Assembly: GCA_903933115.1 (NCBI GenBank)
Contig: CAIZIT010000095.1
Coordinates: 1-43,033 of the forward strand
Origin: an uncultured Burkholderiales bacterium
GTDB lineage: Bacteria; Pseudomonadota; Gammaproteobacteria; Burkholderiales; Burkholderiaceae_C
Length of the DNA: 43,033 bases
Direction of reading: 5' to 3'
The position numbers were made by a program, and so were the translations under genes. Positions 16,653 through 26,975 of this stretch are shown here, in pieces; within the stretch, counting starts at the first letter, position 1, and every line of letters begins with the position of its first letter. Under the pieces are notes generated by a model. That model saw nothing but the letters and a program-made list of their open reading frames with translations, searched no databases and was not told the DNA's origin.

Positions 16653-16653
16653 T
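16625..16653 (+). promoter_or_regulatory. Predicted sigma-70 promoter for rpoD within the end of dnaG
   Basis: TTTACT (16625-16630) and TATAAT (16648-16653) are separated by exactly 17 bp. The -10 hexamer is a perfect match and includes the dnaG stop TAA. Initiation here would give a leader of about 200 nt before the rpoD ATG at 16859. Confidence 0.6.
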
Positions 16654-16858
16654 CCAAACACGCAAGTGCGACAGCAACACCTCCGAGCCGGCATTATTTG
16701 ACTCAACGACGTCATACCCCGCCAAACCATCGCAAGGATTGCACTCCAAATGTTCGCCCAAACAACTTGCCTTTGAGCCTCCCCAAACTGCATAACTTTC
16801 CAAAGTCACTCCTCTCTTGATTGATGAGGCGTCCACTTCTTTCTGTCAAGGATTGAAC

Positions 16859-19420
16859 ATGTCGACCAAAAAGCCCGCACCCAAAGCTGCTCCCAAAAAA
16901 ACGACCGCTGCCAAGCCCAGCGCCAAAAAAATTGTCGCCAAAGCCCCTGTTAAGGCTTTGGTCAAAAAACCCTTGAAAGCTGTCCCTAAAGCAGCTTCAA
17001 AAGCAGCGTCAAAACCTGTTCCCCAAAAAGTACCTCCGAAAGCATCAGTGTCCTCATCTCCAGTCAAACCCAAAGAGGTGGCCAAAGCCGCTTCAAAATC
17101 AACCGTCAAAGTCGCTGCAAAGCCTGCAGCAAAACCCGCTGCGAAAGTGGCAGCTCAACCCTTAGCGAAGACTGTCGCCAAAGAAACGAGTAAACCCTCC
17201 GCCAAACCCACAGCAAAAGTTGCAGAAAAGCCTGCCGTCAAAGTAGCTGCAAAACCTGCAGCAAAAGTTGCTTCAGCAAAGCCTGCGGTTGAGACCAAAA
17301 AGGCAAGTCCTGTAGTTGCCGCCAAGACCCCAGCGAAAACCGCTCACGCCCCAGAGAAAGCCTCCAAAGCATCAACGGCCAAATCTTCAAGCAAAGCCAA
17401 AACCAAAGCCAAGGTTGAATTGGTTGAAGAAGAGGAAGAGTTGATCGACATGGAGGCTGAGTTTGCTGAGGAGACCACCAGTGCATCAACTGAAAAGGTC
17501 AAACCTCTCAGAATGAAAATCAGCAAAGCCAAAGAACGTGCTTTGATGAAAGAGTTTGGTCTTGATGAGACTGTTTTGTCTGAAGAAGACATAGCAAAGC
17601 GTCGCCAGCGCTTGAAGACCCTGATCAAACTGGGTAAAACCAGGGGTTACCTCACCCACGGTGAAATCTCTGACCATTTGCCCGACAAGTTGGTCGACGC
17701 CGAGACCATGGAGGTCGTGATCACCATGCTCAATGACATGGCCATCGCTGTCTACGAGCAAACTCCAGATGCTGAAACCCTGTTGATCAACAACACGGGT
17801 GTCGCACCAGCAACAGAGGAAGAGGCGGAAGAAGAAGCCGAAGCCGCCTTGTCAACCGTTGACAGCGAATTTGGCCGTACCACGGATCCAGTCAGAATGT
17901 ACATGAGGGAGATGGGCACGGTTGAGTTGCTGACGCGTGAAGGCGAGATTGAAATCGCCAAGCGAATTGAAGGCGGCTTGATGGCGATGATGGAGGCGAT
18001 CTCCGCATCACCGGCCACGATTGCTGAGATTCTTCGCATGGCTGAAGAAATCCGAGAAGGCAAAGTCGTGATCTCTAGTGTTGTAGATGGATTCAGCAAC
18101 ACCGATGAGGCAGATGACTACGTGGCTGAAGAGGACTTCGATGAGTTTGACGAAGCCGATGATGATGACGGCAAAGGAGGCTCTAAAGCACTCACGAAAA
18201 AACTCGAAGAGCTCAAGAAAGAGGCACTGGGACGCTTTGACTTGATTGCCAACTTGTTCAATACCATCCATCAAATTTACGACAAAGAAGGTTATGGCAC
18301 CGCAGCCTATCAAAAGGCACAAAAGGCCTTGAGCCATGAGCTCATGACCATTCGCTTTACGGCCAAAACCATTGAAAAATTGTGCGAAATGGTGCGCGCA
18401 CAGGTTGAAGACGTTCGCAAAAAAGAGCGTCAACTCAGAAGAATCATTGTGGACAAATGCGGCATGCCACAAGAAGTCTTCATCAAAGACTTCCCCCCTA
18501 ATTTATTGAACCTATCTTGGGTTGAAAAGCAAGCAGCGTCTGGAAAAAATTGGTCTGCGACCATGAGCAGGAACATTCCTCCCATTCAAGAGTTGCAACA
18601 AAATTTGATTGACCTTCAAGCCAAGGTTGTTGTACCTTTGGCCGAGCTGAAAGATATCAACAAGCGCATGAATGAGGGAGAGGCCGCTTCCAGAAACGCC
18701 AAAAAGGAGATGATTGAGGCCAACTTACGGCTGGTGATCTCTATTGCCAAGAAGTACACCAACCGTGGACTTCAATTCTTGGATTTGATCCAAGAAGGAA
18801 ATATCGGTCTGATGAAAGCGGTTGATAAGTTCGAGTACCGTCGAGGCTATAAGTTCTCTACTTATGCGACATGGTGGATCCGACAAGCCATTACCCGCTC
18901 CATTGCCGATCAAGCCCGAACCATTCGTATCCCTGTTCATATGATTGAGACCATCAACAAAATGAACAGGATCAGTCGCCAACACTTACAAGAGTTTGGC
19001 TTCGAACCTGATGCAAGCATATTGGCTGAGAAGATGGAAATTCCTGAAGACAAGATCAGGAAAATCATGAAGATCGCCAAGGAGCCCATCTCCATGGAAA
19101 CGCCCATCGGAGACGATGACGACTCCCATTTAGGTGACTTCATTGAAGACTCGGCCAACACGGCGCCTATTGAAGCGGCGATGCAAGCGGGCTTAAGAGA
19201 TGTGGTCAAAGACATCTTAGATGGCCTCACGCCTCGCGAAGCGAAAGTCTTGAGAATGAGATTCGGCATTGAAATGAGCACCGATCACACTTTGGAGGAA
19301 GTGGGCAAACAGTTTGATGTGACTCGGGAACGTATCCGTCAAATAGAAGCCAAGGCGCTCAGAAAGCTCAAGCATCCCAGCAGGAGCGATAAGCTGAGAA
19401 GTTTTATCGATACTCTGTAA
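16859..19420 (+). CDS. rpoD: RNA polymerase primary sigma factor RpoD with a long Lys/Ala/Pro-rich N-terminal tail
   Basis: The housekeeping sigma factor. Conserved parts: region 1.2 from about residue 343 ([20 protein letters not shown]), a large non-conserved region with acidic runs, region 2 from about residue 621 ([20 protein letters not shown], then [20 protein letters not shown]), region 3, and region 4 with [13 protein letters not shown] and [20 protein letters not shown]. The 853 residues are far above the 613 of E. coli. The excess is mostly residues 1-190, a basic tail of repeated KPAA, AKVA and KPSA units resembling histone H1 or AlgP, followed by an acidic patch at about 189-205. 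AAGGA lies just before the ATG at 16859; an upstream TTG (16817) is unlikely. It follows dnaG as in the classical dnaG-rpoD unit and ends at a strong terminator. Confidence 0.96.
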   Translation: MSTKKPAPKAAPKKTTAAKPSAKKIVAKAPVKALVKKPLKAVPKAASKAASKPVPQKVPPKASVSSSPVKPKEVAKAASKSTVKVAAKPAAKPAAKVAAQPLAKTVAKETSKPSAKPTAKVAEKPAVKVAAKPAAKVASAKPAVETKKASPVVAAKTPAKTAHAPEKASKASTAKSSSKAKTKAKVELVEEEEELIDMEAEFAEETTSASTEKVKPLRMKISKAKERALMKEFGLDETVLSEEDIAKRRQRLKTLIKLGKTRGYLTHGEISDHLPDKLVDAETMEVVITMLNDMAIAVYEQTPDAETLLINNTGVAPATEEEAEEEAEAALSTVDSEFGRTTDPVRMYMREMGTVELLTREGEIEIAKRIEGGLMAMMEAISASPATIAEILRMAEEIREGKVVISSVVDGFSNTDEADDYVAEEDFDEFDEADDDDGKGGSKALTKKLEELKKEALGRFDLIANLFNTIHQIYDKEGYGTAAYQKAQKALSHELMTIRFTAKTIEKLCEMVRAQVEDVRKKERQLRRIIVDKCGMPQEVFIKDFPPNLLNLSWVEKQAASGKNWSATMSRNIPPIQELQQNLIDLQAKVVVPLAELKDINKRMNEGEAASRNAKKEMIEANLRLVISIAKKYTNRGLQFLDLIQEGNIGLMKAVDKFEYRRGYKFSTYATWWIRQAITRSIADQARTIRIPVHMIETINKMNRISRQHLQEFGFEPDASILAEKMEIPEDKIRKIMKIAKEPISMETPIGDDDDSHLGDFIEDSANTAPIEAAMQAGLRDVVKDILDGLTPREAKVLRMRFGIEMSTDHTLEEVGKQFDVTRERIRQIEAKALRKLKHPSRSDKLRSFIDTL

Positions 19421-19434
19421 GAGCAAAGATAAAA

Positions 19435-19455
19435 ACCAGCGATCCCATCGCTGGT
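19435..19455 (+). terminator. First hairpin after rpoD
   Basis: ACCAGCGAT and ATCGCTGGT form a perfect 9-bp stem around CCC. Only a short TT follows on the plus strand, but an A-tract precedes it. It may act as an accessory part of the rpoD terminator or protect the 3' end. Confidence 0.65.
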
Positions 19456-19468
19456 TTACCTATAGATT

Positions 19469-19501
19469 GGGCAGGAACGATTTCCGTTCCTGCCCTTTTT
19501 T
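19469..19501 (+). terminator. Rho-independent terminator of dnaG-rpoD
   Basis: GGGCAGGAACG (19469-19479) pairs perfectly with CGTTCCTGCCC (19485-19495) over a 5-nt loop, followed by six T residues. This is a textbook intrinsic terminator. Confidence 0.92.
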
Positions 19502-19605
19502 AATTTGCCATCGATGAAGAATCATCTATCAGCTAAAAATACCAATCAATCAAAGCATCTCAGATCGGCATCAAGCGAATTCATTCATTTTGACTGACGA
19601 TACAA

Positions 19606-20325
19606 CTAAGATCTGACCAAGGCCAACAATGTTCCTGCATATTCCAATGCCATGTCAGGAGATGCGTGAGTGGCTTTTTCTTGATATTTTTTAATCGTCT
19701 CTAGTACCAACCTAGGTTTACCAGATAGTTTTTCAATGAAAACAGCCACATCATTGTCAAAAGTTTCCTGAGGATAAACTTTACTCGCAATACCCAATTG
19801 TCGCGCCTCCATTGCGTCTACTGCTTCAGCAGAGTAGATCAGGTAAGACAACGCTTTAGCTGGAATTTTGCCTAAAGCCGCACACATTGCCATGGTTGGA
19901 GGAATATCATGTTCAATTTCTGGAAAAGAGAATTTCACATGGGAAGAAGCGAGTGTCAGATCACAAGCAACTGCCATTGCGCTTCCAAAACCCACAGCAT
20001 CGGCATGAACCCTAGCAATAACAGGCACAGGCACATCGGTGATGGCTTTATATACATCCAACACTGCGCCCATCATTTGAACTCTGATTTCATAAGGCGT
20101 CATACCAGAGCGCGACTCACCTTTTCCATCACGCCCCTTACAAAAGAAATCACCCGAACCCTCAATGACCAACAAGTTAATTGATGGATTTTGACCCGTT
20201 GTCCGCAAAACATTGGCCAATTGAAACATCATGGCACGAGTTAAAGCGTTTCCTTCGTTGGGACGACTGAGGTCAATATAGGCAACAGAGCCTTTGAGGG
20301 TCACATTAAATTTGAATTCAGACAT
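19606..20325 (-). CDS. Enoyl-CoA hydratase/isomerase (crotonase) family protein
   Basis: A 239-residue crotonase-fold protein. The first oxyanion/CoA segment is GSGDFFCKGRDGKGE, and the second is RVHADAVGFGSAMAVACDL, then FSFPEIEHDIPPTMAM where the Glu aligns with the first catalytic Glu of crotonase. The second catalytic Glu position reads in the AVDAMEARQLGI segment and cannot be assigned with certainty, so hydratase, isomerase or hydrolase activity are all open. It is monocistronic on the minus strand between the rpoD terminator and a divergent small membrane protein, just outside the lig operon. It looks more AT-rich by eye than the housekeeping genes around it. The role is unknown. Confidence 0.8.
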   Translation of the reverse strand: MSEFKFNVTLKGSVAYIDLSRPNEGNALTRAMMFQLANVLRTTGQNPSINLLVIEGSGDFFCKGRDGKGESRSGMTPYEIRVQMMGAVLDVYKAITDVPVPVIARVHADAVGFGSAMAVACDLTLASSHVKFSFPEIEHDIPPTMAMCAALGKIPAKALSYLIYSAEAVDAMEARQLGIASKVYPQETFDNDVAVFIEKLSGKPRLVLETIKKYQEKATHASPDMALEYAGTLLALVRS

Positions 20326-20558
20326 TTTATTTACCGTTAAAAATATGATGGCTCAAGCAATTATGACCCACTATTACCACCTTTAATTTTCCCCAAGCCA
20401 TGGACGCAGTGATAAACCCTTAATCTGTACATCCATGATTAAAGCAACCCAAGTTTAAAAAGCAAACATCAGGGTTTTTCCGAGCAGACAAATTCAGCCA
20501 TCAGCCTTCAAATGAAGAAAGTGCATAAAAAACTTCTTGTTTTTTGGGGGGATGTATG

Positions 20559-20795
20559 ATGAAAACCAACCTATCTGAAGCAGATCGCGTTTTGAGAATT
20601 CTCACCGCAAGTTTATTGATCTCCATGTCCGTTACAGGGATCACGGGAGCTTGGGCTTTTTATATCGGTCTGGCTGCCTTGGTCTCTTCGGCCTTCAGTT
20701 TTTGCTTGATCTATTGGATATTGGGCATCGACCAATGTGAAAGCTCTAACCTGATGGCACGAAATTCAAACCTTGAGTCCCAACAGACCCATTGA
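20559..20795 (+). CDS. Small DUF2892-like inner-membrane protein
   Basis: A 78-residue protein with N-terminal KTNLSEADRVLRILTASLL and two hydrophobic helices (LLISMSVTGITGAWAFYIGL and a second ending in YWILGID), matching the YgaP/DUF2892 membrane domain pattern (N..DR..R...G). Members often stand alone or are fused to rhodanese domains; the function is unknown. Two adjacent ATGs (20556, 20559) are possible; 20559 gives the better distance to the GGGGGG Shine-Dalgarno-like run at 20546-20551. It is divergent from the crotonase family gene and convergent with the aldo/keto reductase. Confidence 0.7.
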   Translation: MKTNLSEADRVLRILTASLLISMSVTGITGAWAFYIGLAALVSSAFSFCLIYWILGIDQCESSNLMARNSNLESQQTH

Positions 20796-20840
20796 TGCGT
20801 CAATCACATTGACACATCCGCAAGACTTAATAGCGTATTT

Positions 20841-21845
20841 TTAGCTGACGAAATCTTCTGTATCGACTTCTACAGAATTTTGAGCGTTATAGCGGCTTCC
20901 AGATACAGTCTTTTGATTGATCAACTCATCCAAAGCCAGCATCACTTGATCGCTCAAACGTAAGTCCACAGCGCCCCAATTGTCACTCAAATGCTCAACA
21001 TTTTGCGTTCCTGGTATGGCGATCAGCTTAGGCTCCTTGGTTAAAAGCCATGACAATGCCAACTGTGCAGGAGAGCAACCCACCTCTTGAGCAATCTTTA
21101 AATAACCGGGCAGCAATGCCTGATTTTTCTTAAAGTTCTCCAATTCAAACCTTGGCATCGCTCGGCGAATATCTTTGGGATCCAATTGGGTCACATCCAA
21201 ACCAATTGCACACAAAAAACCTCTCGCAACGGGACTGAAAGCCACGAACGCGATGTTCAATTCTTCACAGGTCTTTAGAACGGCAATTTCAGGATTCCTA
21301 CTCCAAAGAGAGTATTCCGTTTGAACAGCTGAAATGGGGTGTACTTGATGAGCTTTTTTAATGGTGGCCGAGGAGACCTCACTCAAACCAATGGCTCTCA
21401 CTTTACCTTCCTTGATCAAATCGGAAAGCGCCCCAACACTGTCCTCAATGGGCACTTTTTTATCCCAACGATGCAGGTAGTAGAGATCGATCACATCCGT
21501 CTTCAATCGAGTCAAACTGTCTTCACAGTTTTTCTTGATCGCTTCAGGTCTGCCATCAATGACACGCTTTAGTCCATCGGGAAACTGCACGCCAGCCATT
21601 CCGCCTTTAGAGCACAAAGTGATTTCTGAGCGGTGAGACTTCAAAAGTGGTCCCAACAAAGTCTCATTGGAACCAAATCCATAAAGTGCAGCTGTATCAA
21701 AAAGATTCACCCCAAGGTCAAGTGCTCGGTGGACCACTTTAGCGGCGTCCTCAGGCGTAGGAGGTTGACCGTAAGCATGACTCAGGTTCATGCACCCCAA
21801 TCCAATGGGATGAACTTCAAAGGGACCGATTGAGCGTTTAGACAT
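20841..21845 (-). CDS. Aldo/keto reductase, last gene of the lig operon
   Basis: A 334-residue NADPH-dependent (beta/alpha)8 aldo/keto reductase. The catalytic tetrad is visible: Asp and Tyr in NLFDTAALYG, Lys in LCSKGGMAG and His in YYLHRWD. The cofactor-binding end is IAIPGTQNVEHLSDN. GLGCMNLSHAYG at the N-terminus places it with the AKR13/YajO-like group. It starts 25 bp after the ligC stop on the same strand and is expected to be co-transcribed. No step of the protocatechuate 4,5-pathway needs an aldo/keto reductase, so it may act on an aldehyde precursor (for example vanillin-type) or a toxic by-product; that is inference. Confidence 0.88.
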   Translation of the reverse strand: MSKRSIGPFEVHPIGLGCMNLSHAYGQPPTPEDAAKVVHRALDLGVNLFDTAALYGFGSNETLLGPLLKSHRSEITLCSKGGMAGVQFPDGLKRVIDGRPEAIKKNCEDSLTRLKTDVIDLYYLHRWDKKVPIEDSVGALSDLIKEGKVRAIGLSEVSSATIKKAHQVHPISAVQTEYSLWSRNPEIAVLKTCEELNIAFVAFSPVARGFLCAIGLDVTQLDPKDIRRAMPRFELENFKKNQALLPGYLKIAQEVGCSPAQLALSWLLTKEPKLIAIPGTQNVEHLSDNWGAVDLRLSDQVMLALDELINQKTVSGSRYNAQNSVEVDTEDFVS

Positions 21846-21870
21846 TTGGGGCTTACTCTTTAATAATCAA

Positions 21871-22824
21871 TCAATTGTGCATTTGTTGCTCTAAGTCGTG
21901 TAAGACTTGGTAGCAGGCCAATACATTTTCAACGCTGGAGTTGGGCTGACGACCTTCTCTGATGGCAGCAAAGAATTCACGGTCTTGAATCTCAATACCG
22001 TTCATGCTCACATCCACTTTAGAGACATCAATTTGCTCTTCCTTGCCGTTGTACAAGTCGTCGTACTTCGCAAGATAAGTTCCTGTGTCTCCAATGTATC
22101 TGAACCAGGTGCCCAAAGGACCATCATTGTTGAAGGACAAAGACAAGGTACAAATGGCACCATTGGCCGCCTTCAGCTGAACACTCATGTCCATTGAAAT
22201 CCCAAGAGCAGAGTGAATAGGACCTTGAATCGCATTGGCTTTAACAATGGGGCTTCCACATTGGTAAGCAAACAAATCAACGGTATGAGCAGCATGATGC
22301 CACAACAAGTGATCCGTCCAGCTTCTTGGTTGACCCAAAGCATTCATGTTGGTTCGTCTAAAGAAATAGGTTTGAACATCCATTTGTTGAATGTTGAACT
22401 CACCTGCTTTGATTTTCTTATTGATCCACTGATGGCTGGGGTTGTAGCGTCTGGTGTGACCGGCCATAGCAACCAATCCCGTAGATTTTTGCAGAGCAAC
22501 AATGGCCTTGGCATCGTCTAAACGGTCTGCCATGGGGATCTCGACTTCCACGTGCTTACCGGCTTGAAGGCATTGAATCGTTTGCTGTGCATGCATTTGA
22601 GTGGGCGTACACAAAATCACAGCATCGACATCTGCAATGGCCAAGCTTTCTGCCAAATCTGTGGTGACGTGAGGGATTCCGTATTGGTTGGCAATCTCTT
22701 GGGTTTTGTCCAAAGTACGGCCAACCAACGAGATGACCTCAACGCCATCAATTTTTTTAATGCCATCCAAGTGCTTGTTGCCAAATGCACCGGCACCGGC
22801 GAGTGCGACTTTAATCGTTTTCAT
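21871..22824 (-). CDS. ligC: 4-Carboxy-2-hydroxymuconate-6-semialdehyde dehydrogenase
   Basis: LigC/PmdC oxidises the cyclic hemiacetal of the ring-cleavage product to 2-pyrone-4,6-dicarboxylate with NADP+. The 317-residue protein is of the Gfo/Idh/MocA type: KVALAGAGAFGNKHLDGI (nucleotide-binding glycines), then VILCTPTQMHAQQTIQCLQA and KHVEVEIPMADRLDDA, with GHTRRYNPSHQWI, RRTNMNALGQPRSWTDHLLW and HHAAHTVDLF characteristic of LigC. Length equals the characterised enzyme (about 315). GAGGAAC lies 7 nt before the ATG. It follows ligB by about 40 bp. It is called pmdC in Comamonas. Confidence 0.93.
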   Translation of the reverse strand: MKTIKVALAGAGAFGNKHLDGIKKIDGVEVISLVGRTLDKTQEIANQYGIPHVTTDLAESLAIADVDAVILCTPTQMHAQQTIQCLQAGKHVEVEIPMADRLDDAKAIVALQKSTGLVAMAGHTRRYNPSHQWINKKIKAGEFNIQQMDVQTYFFRRTNMNALGQPRSWTDHLLWHHAAHTVDLFAYQCGSPIVKANAIQGPIHSALGISMDMSVQLKAANGAICTLSLSFNNDGPLGTWFRYIGDTGTYLAKYDDLYNGKEEQIDVSKVDVSMNGIEIQDREFFAAIREGRQPNSSVENVLACYQVLHDLEQQMHN

Positions 22825-22863
22825 AGAAAGTTCCTCTTTAAGAGATTTTGAAAAAATAGGGGC

Positions 22864-24163
<1,300 letters not shown>

Positions 24164-24164
24164 T

Positions 24165-25082
24165 TCAGGCCTCCTCGGACCAGTAAAGTTTTCTAGGATT
24201 ATCAACCAATAATGCTTGCTGAAGTGCTGGCGTAGTGGCAATCAAGGGAATAAAGTCAACGAGCAAACCGTCATCGGGCATGTGGTCTTTCAAGTTGGGA
24301 TGTGGCCAATCGGTTCCCCAAATCACGCGATCAGGGAAGGTGTCGACCAATTTCTTGGCAAAGGGCACCACATCTTTGTAAGCACTGGTCTCGCCATTCA
24401 AGGCCGCAGGCCCTGTCACCGTCAAACGCTCGGGGCAAGTGACCTTGCTCCAGACATTTTTATGCTCACGCATGAACTTGAGAAACAACTCAAACTCTGG
24501 TCCATCAACGGGCTTGGTGACATCTGGACGACCCATGTGGTCGACCACCACCGTAGTAGGCAACGCTGTGAAGAAGTCCCACAATTCAGGCAAATCAACG
24601 GCTTCAAAATAAATCACCACATGCCAGCCCCATTTTGCGATACGACCCGCAATCTCCATCAATTCGTCCTTTGGTGTGAAGTCCACCAACCGCTTGACGA
24701 AGTTAAATCTCACGCCTCTAACACCTGCATCGTGCAGTCTTTGAATCTCCTCATCGCTCACATCTCTCTTGACCGTGGCCACGCCACGGGCTTTTCCATT
24801 GGAGTGCGTCAACGCATCCACCAATGCTCTATTGTCCGCACCGTGACATGTGGCTTGAACGATGATGTTTTTATCAAATCCCAAATGATCTCTGAGCGCG
24901 AACAATTGCTCCTTGCTGGCGTCGCAAGGCGTGTATTTTCTCTCGGGTGAATAAGGAAAAACATCAGAAGGCCCAAACACGTGGCAATGTGCATCAATGG
25001 CACCCGCGGGAAGTTTGAATTTGGGCTTGGATGGGCCTTGGAACCAGTCTAACCAGCCAGGTGTTTTCGTAAAGTCAGTCAT
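24165..25082 (-). CDS. ligI: 2-Pyrone-4,6-dicarboxylate hydrolase
   Basis: LigI opens the lactone ring of 2-pyrone-4,6-dicarboxylate to 4-oxalomesaconate. This metal-independent amidohydrolase superfamily member has 305 residues. Key blocks are LPAGAIDAHCHVFGPSDVFP (HxH at the end of strand 1), IIVQATCHGADNRALVDAL, GVRGVRFNFVKRLVD (substrate Arg), VVDHMGRPDV (His), KVTCPERLT and VIWGTDWPHPN (catalytic Asp in TDWPHP). A purine-rich GGGAAA precedes the ATG. It lies between a TctC-type gene and ligA, whose start it almost touches. Confidence 0.96.
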   Translation of the reverse strand: MTDFTKTPGWLDWFQGPSKPKFKLPAGAIDAHCHVFGPSDVFPYSPERKYTPCDASKEQLFALRDHLGFDKNIIVQATCHGADNRALVDALTHSNGKARGVATVKRDVSDEEIQRLHDAGVRGVRFNFVKRLVDFTPKDELMEIAGRIAKWGWHVVIYFEAVDLPELWDFFTALPTTVVVDHMGRPDVTKPVDGPEFELFLKFMREHKNVWSKVTCPERLTVTGPAALNGETSAYKDVVPFAKKLVDTFPDRVIWGTDWPHPNLKDHMPDDGLLVDFIPLIATTPALQQALLVDNPRKLYWSEEA

Positions 25083-25114
25083 TTTGATTTCCCTTTTTTC
25101 AGTCAGTTGTTTAA

Positions 25115-26173
25115 TTAATCAGGTTTAATGTGTGCTTGCCGAATGAGCTTGTCGTAGCGTACGCGCTCTGAATGAAGCAACTCTGCGAATTGTTCTCTTG
25201 AAGCGGGACTCACCTCGCCCCCCACAGAGCCCATTTTTTCTCTCACCTCTGCGCTTGCCAATGCTTTTTGAACTTCCAAATGCAAGTGCGTCAATATCGT
25301 TTTGGGTGTAGCACTCGGAGCAACAAGCCCATACCAAACAGAGGCTTCAAAGCCTGGAAAGCCCTGTTCAGAAAGTGTCAATGCATCAGCAAACATGGGA
25401 GATCTTTTGGCACTCAAAACAGCCAAAACCCTGAGTTTGCCGCTGTTGGTGTGCGGCAAGACTTCCAGTGCATTCATCGCCAAGAGCGGCACTTGACCAC
25501 CCAAGACGTCGGTCACAGCCTGAGCCCCGCCCTTGTAGGGGATATGTGTCAATTCAATCGAAGCCGCTCGAGCAAAAATCTCCATCGCCAAGTGCGGAGT
25601 TGAACCATTGCCAGGACTCGCATAAGACAAGAGACCAGGATCGGCTTTGGCTTTTCCCAGCAAATTGGAAATATTTTTCAAGTTGGAATTCGATTGAACT
25701 GCAATCACAACAGGAATTTGACCCACCAAGGCAACCACTGCCAAATCTTTTTCGGCATCAAACGGTGCAGGCTGATACAAAGACATATTGGCAGCCAATG
25801 CATTCGCTGCAAGCATCAAAGTGTGTCCGTCGGGCTCGGCTGAAATGACGGACTTCACTGCAATGTTGGTCCCTGCTCCGGGCTTGTTCTCGACAATGAA
25901 TGTCATCCCTGTTTGAGCAGCCAAGCTTTTGGAAAGAGCTCGAGCGACGATATCGACGGCTCCCCCAGCAGAGTAACCCACCACGATCTTGATGGGTTTA
26001 CCGCTGATCAGTCCCCCTTCATGAACAGAAGGCGAGGACTGCGCAAATGCATAGAAAGGACCCGATAGGACCAAACAACAAAACGCGATCCACGCCAAAA
26101 AGTGCTTGGATCCACCCGATAGGGCTTGAACAAAGCAGTTCCTTGTTGGGTAAGGTGATTTTGAATTGATCAT
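25115..26173 (-). CDS. TctC/Bug family periplasmic binding protein inside the lig operon
   Basis: A solute receptor of the tripartite tricarboxylate transporter type. The mature part shows KPIKIVVGYSAGGAVDIVAR, VENKPGAGTNIAVKSV, EPDGHTLMLAANALA, SYASPGNGSTPHLAMEIF, HIPYKGGAQAVTDVLGGQV and the family C-terminal half. A signal peptide is visible (hydrophobic FLAWIAFCCLVLSG ... AFAQ). The ATG at 26173 gives the most plausible signal; ATG 26209 and TTG 26230 are longer options, none with a good Shine-Dalgarno, and 26230 falls in a hairpin. No TctA/TctB membrane genes are present in the window. Position between ligK and ligI suggests an aromatic or dicarboxylic acid ligand. Confidence 0.9.
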   Translation of the reverse strand: MINSKSPYPTRNCFVQALSGGSKHFLAWIAFCCLVLSGPFYAFAQSSPSVHEGGLISGKPIKIVVGYSAGGAVDIVARALSKSLAAQTGMTFIVENKPGAGTNIAVKSVISAEPDGHTLMLAANALAANMSLYQPAPFDAEKDLAVVALVGQIPVVIAVQSNSNLKNISNLLGKAKADPGLLSYASPGNGSTPHLAMEIFARAASIELTHIPYKGGAQAVTDVLGGQVPLLAMNALEVLPHTNSGKLRVLAVLSAKRSPMFADALTLSEQGFPGFEASVWYGLVAPSATPKTILTHLHLEVQKALASAEVREKMGSVGGEVSPASREQFAELLHSERVRYDKLIRQAHIKPD

Positions 26174-26218
26174 TGATCTTTGAGGAAGGTCAGCCCGCGA
26201 TGAGTACATATTGGAAAT

Positions 26219-26241
26219 GCTGCTGAGCAAGGCTCAGCAGC
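26219..26241 (-). repeat. Intercistronic hairpin between ligK and the tctC-type gene
   Basis: GCTGCTGAGC and GCTCAGCAGC form a perfect 10-bp GC-rich stem with a 3-nt loop, starting 4 bp after the ligK stop. There is no T-tract, so it is better explained as an mRNA processing or stabilising element or a partial terminator. Confidence 0.8.
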
Positions 26242-26245
26242 GTAT

Positions 26246-26935
26246 TCAATCGATGTACTTCAAGCCCGCTTTTTCCAAAGGCTCTCGCATTTTGTACATA
26301 TCGAGACCCAAAACTCCAGCGGCCAATTTTTCTCTCTTAGCGCCTTCGTTGTCTTCACGTGCCTGGGCTGCATCTGCGGCCTCCTTGGCGATGTTCGCTG
26401 GCACCACCACCACGCCATCGTCATCGGCCAAAACCACATCACCTGGATTGACCAAAGCACCAGCACAAATCACTGGAAAGTTCACCGAACCCAATGTGGC
26501 CTTGATGGTGCCCTTGGCACTGATGCCTTTACTCCAAACTGGGAAGCCCATTTCGGTGAGTTCTTTAACGTCTCTTACGCCCGCATCGATGATCAAGCCC
26601 TTGGCGCCTCTGGCTTTAAAGGACGTGGCCAGTAAATCACCAAAGAAACCATCACAGTTATCGGCACTCAATGCGACGACAACCATATCGCCTGGCTGAA
26701 TTTGCTCGGCTGCAACGTGCAGCATCCAGTTGTCCCCAGGATGAACCAAGACAGTTACCGCTGTTCCAGCCACTCGGGCTCCAGAATAAATGGGTCGCAT
26801 GTAGGGTTGCATCAACCCCACTCGACCCATGGCTTCGTGAACTGTGGCAACGCCAAAACGCTCCAAACGCGCAACCTGTGCAGCGTCTGCTCGGGTGATG
26901 CTGCGTTTGACGCAGCCCAAAGTGTTCATAGACAT
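26246..26935 (-). CDS. ligK: 4-Carboxy-4-hydroxy-2-oxoadipate aldolase
   Basis: LigK splits 4-carboxy-4-hydroxy-2-oxoadipate to pyruvate and oxaloacetate, the last pathway step. The 229-residue protein has the class II, RraA-like aldolase fold: [79 protein letters not shown] (Asp and Arg of the metal/pyruvate site) and [18 protein letters not shown]. The length and the C-terminal [17 protein letters not shown] helix match HMG/CHA aldolases rather than the RraA regulator. AAAGGAAC lies a few bases before the ATG at 26935. Confidence 0.94.
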   Translation of the reverse strand: MSMNTLGCVKRSITRADAAQVARLERFGVATVHEAMGRVGLMQPYMRPIYSGARVAGTAVTVLVHPGDNWMLHVAAEQIQPGDMVVVALSADNCDGFFGDLLATSFKARGAKGLIIDAGVRDVKELTEMGFPVWSKGISAKGTIKATLGSVNFPVICAGALVNPGDVVLADDDGVVVVPANIAKEAADAAQAREDNEGAKREKLAAGVLGLDMYKMREPLEKAGLKYID

Positions 26936-26975
26936 GATCTGTTCCTTTAAAATTTTTATTCAGTGAAGCTTTGAA

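Noticed and set aside
24216-24950. A 244-codon open frame antisense to ligI
   Set aside because: It mirrors LigI codons and has no domain; LigI on the minus strand is certain.
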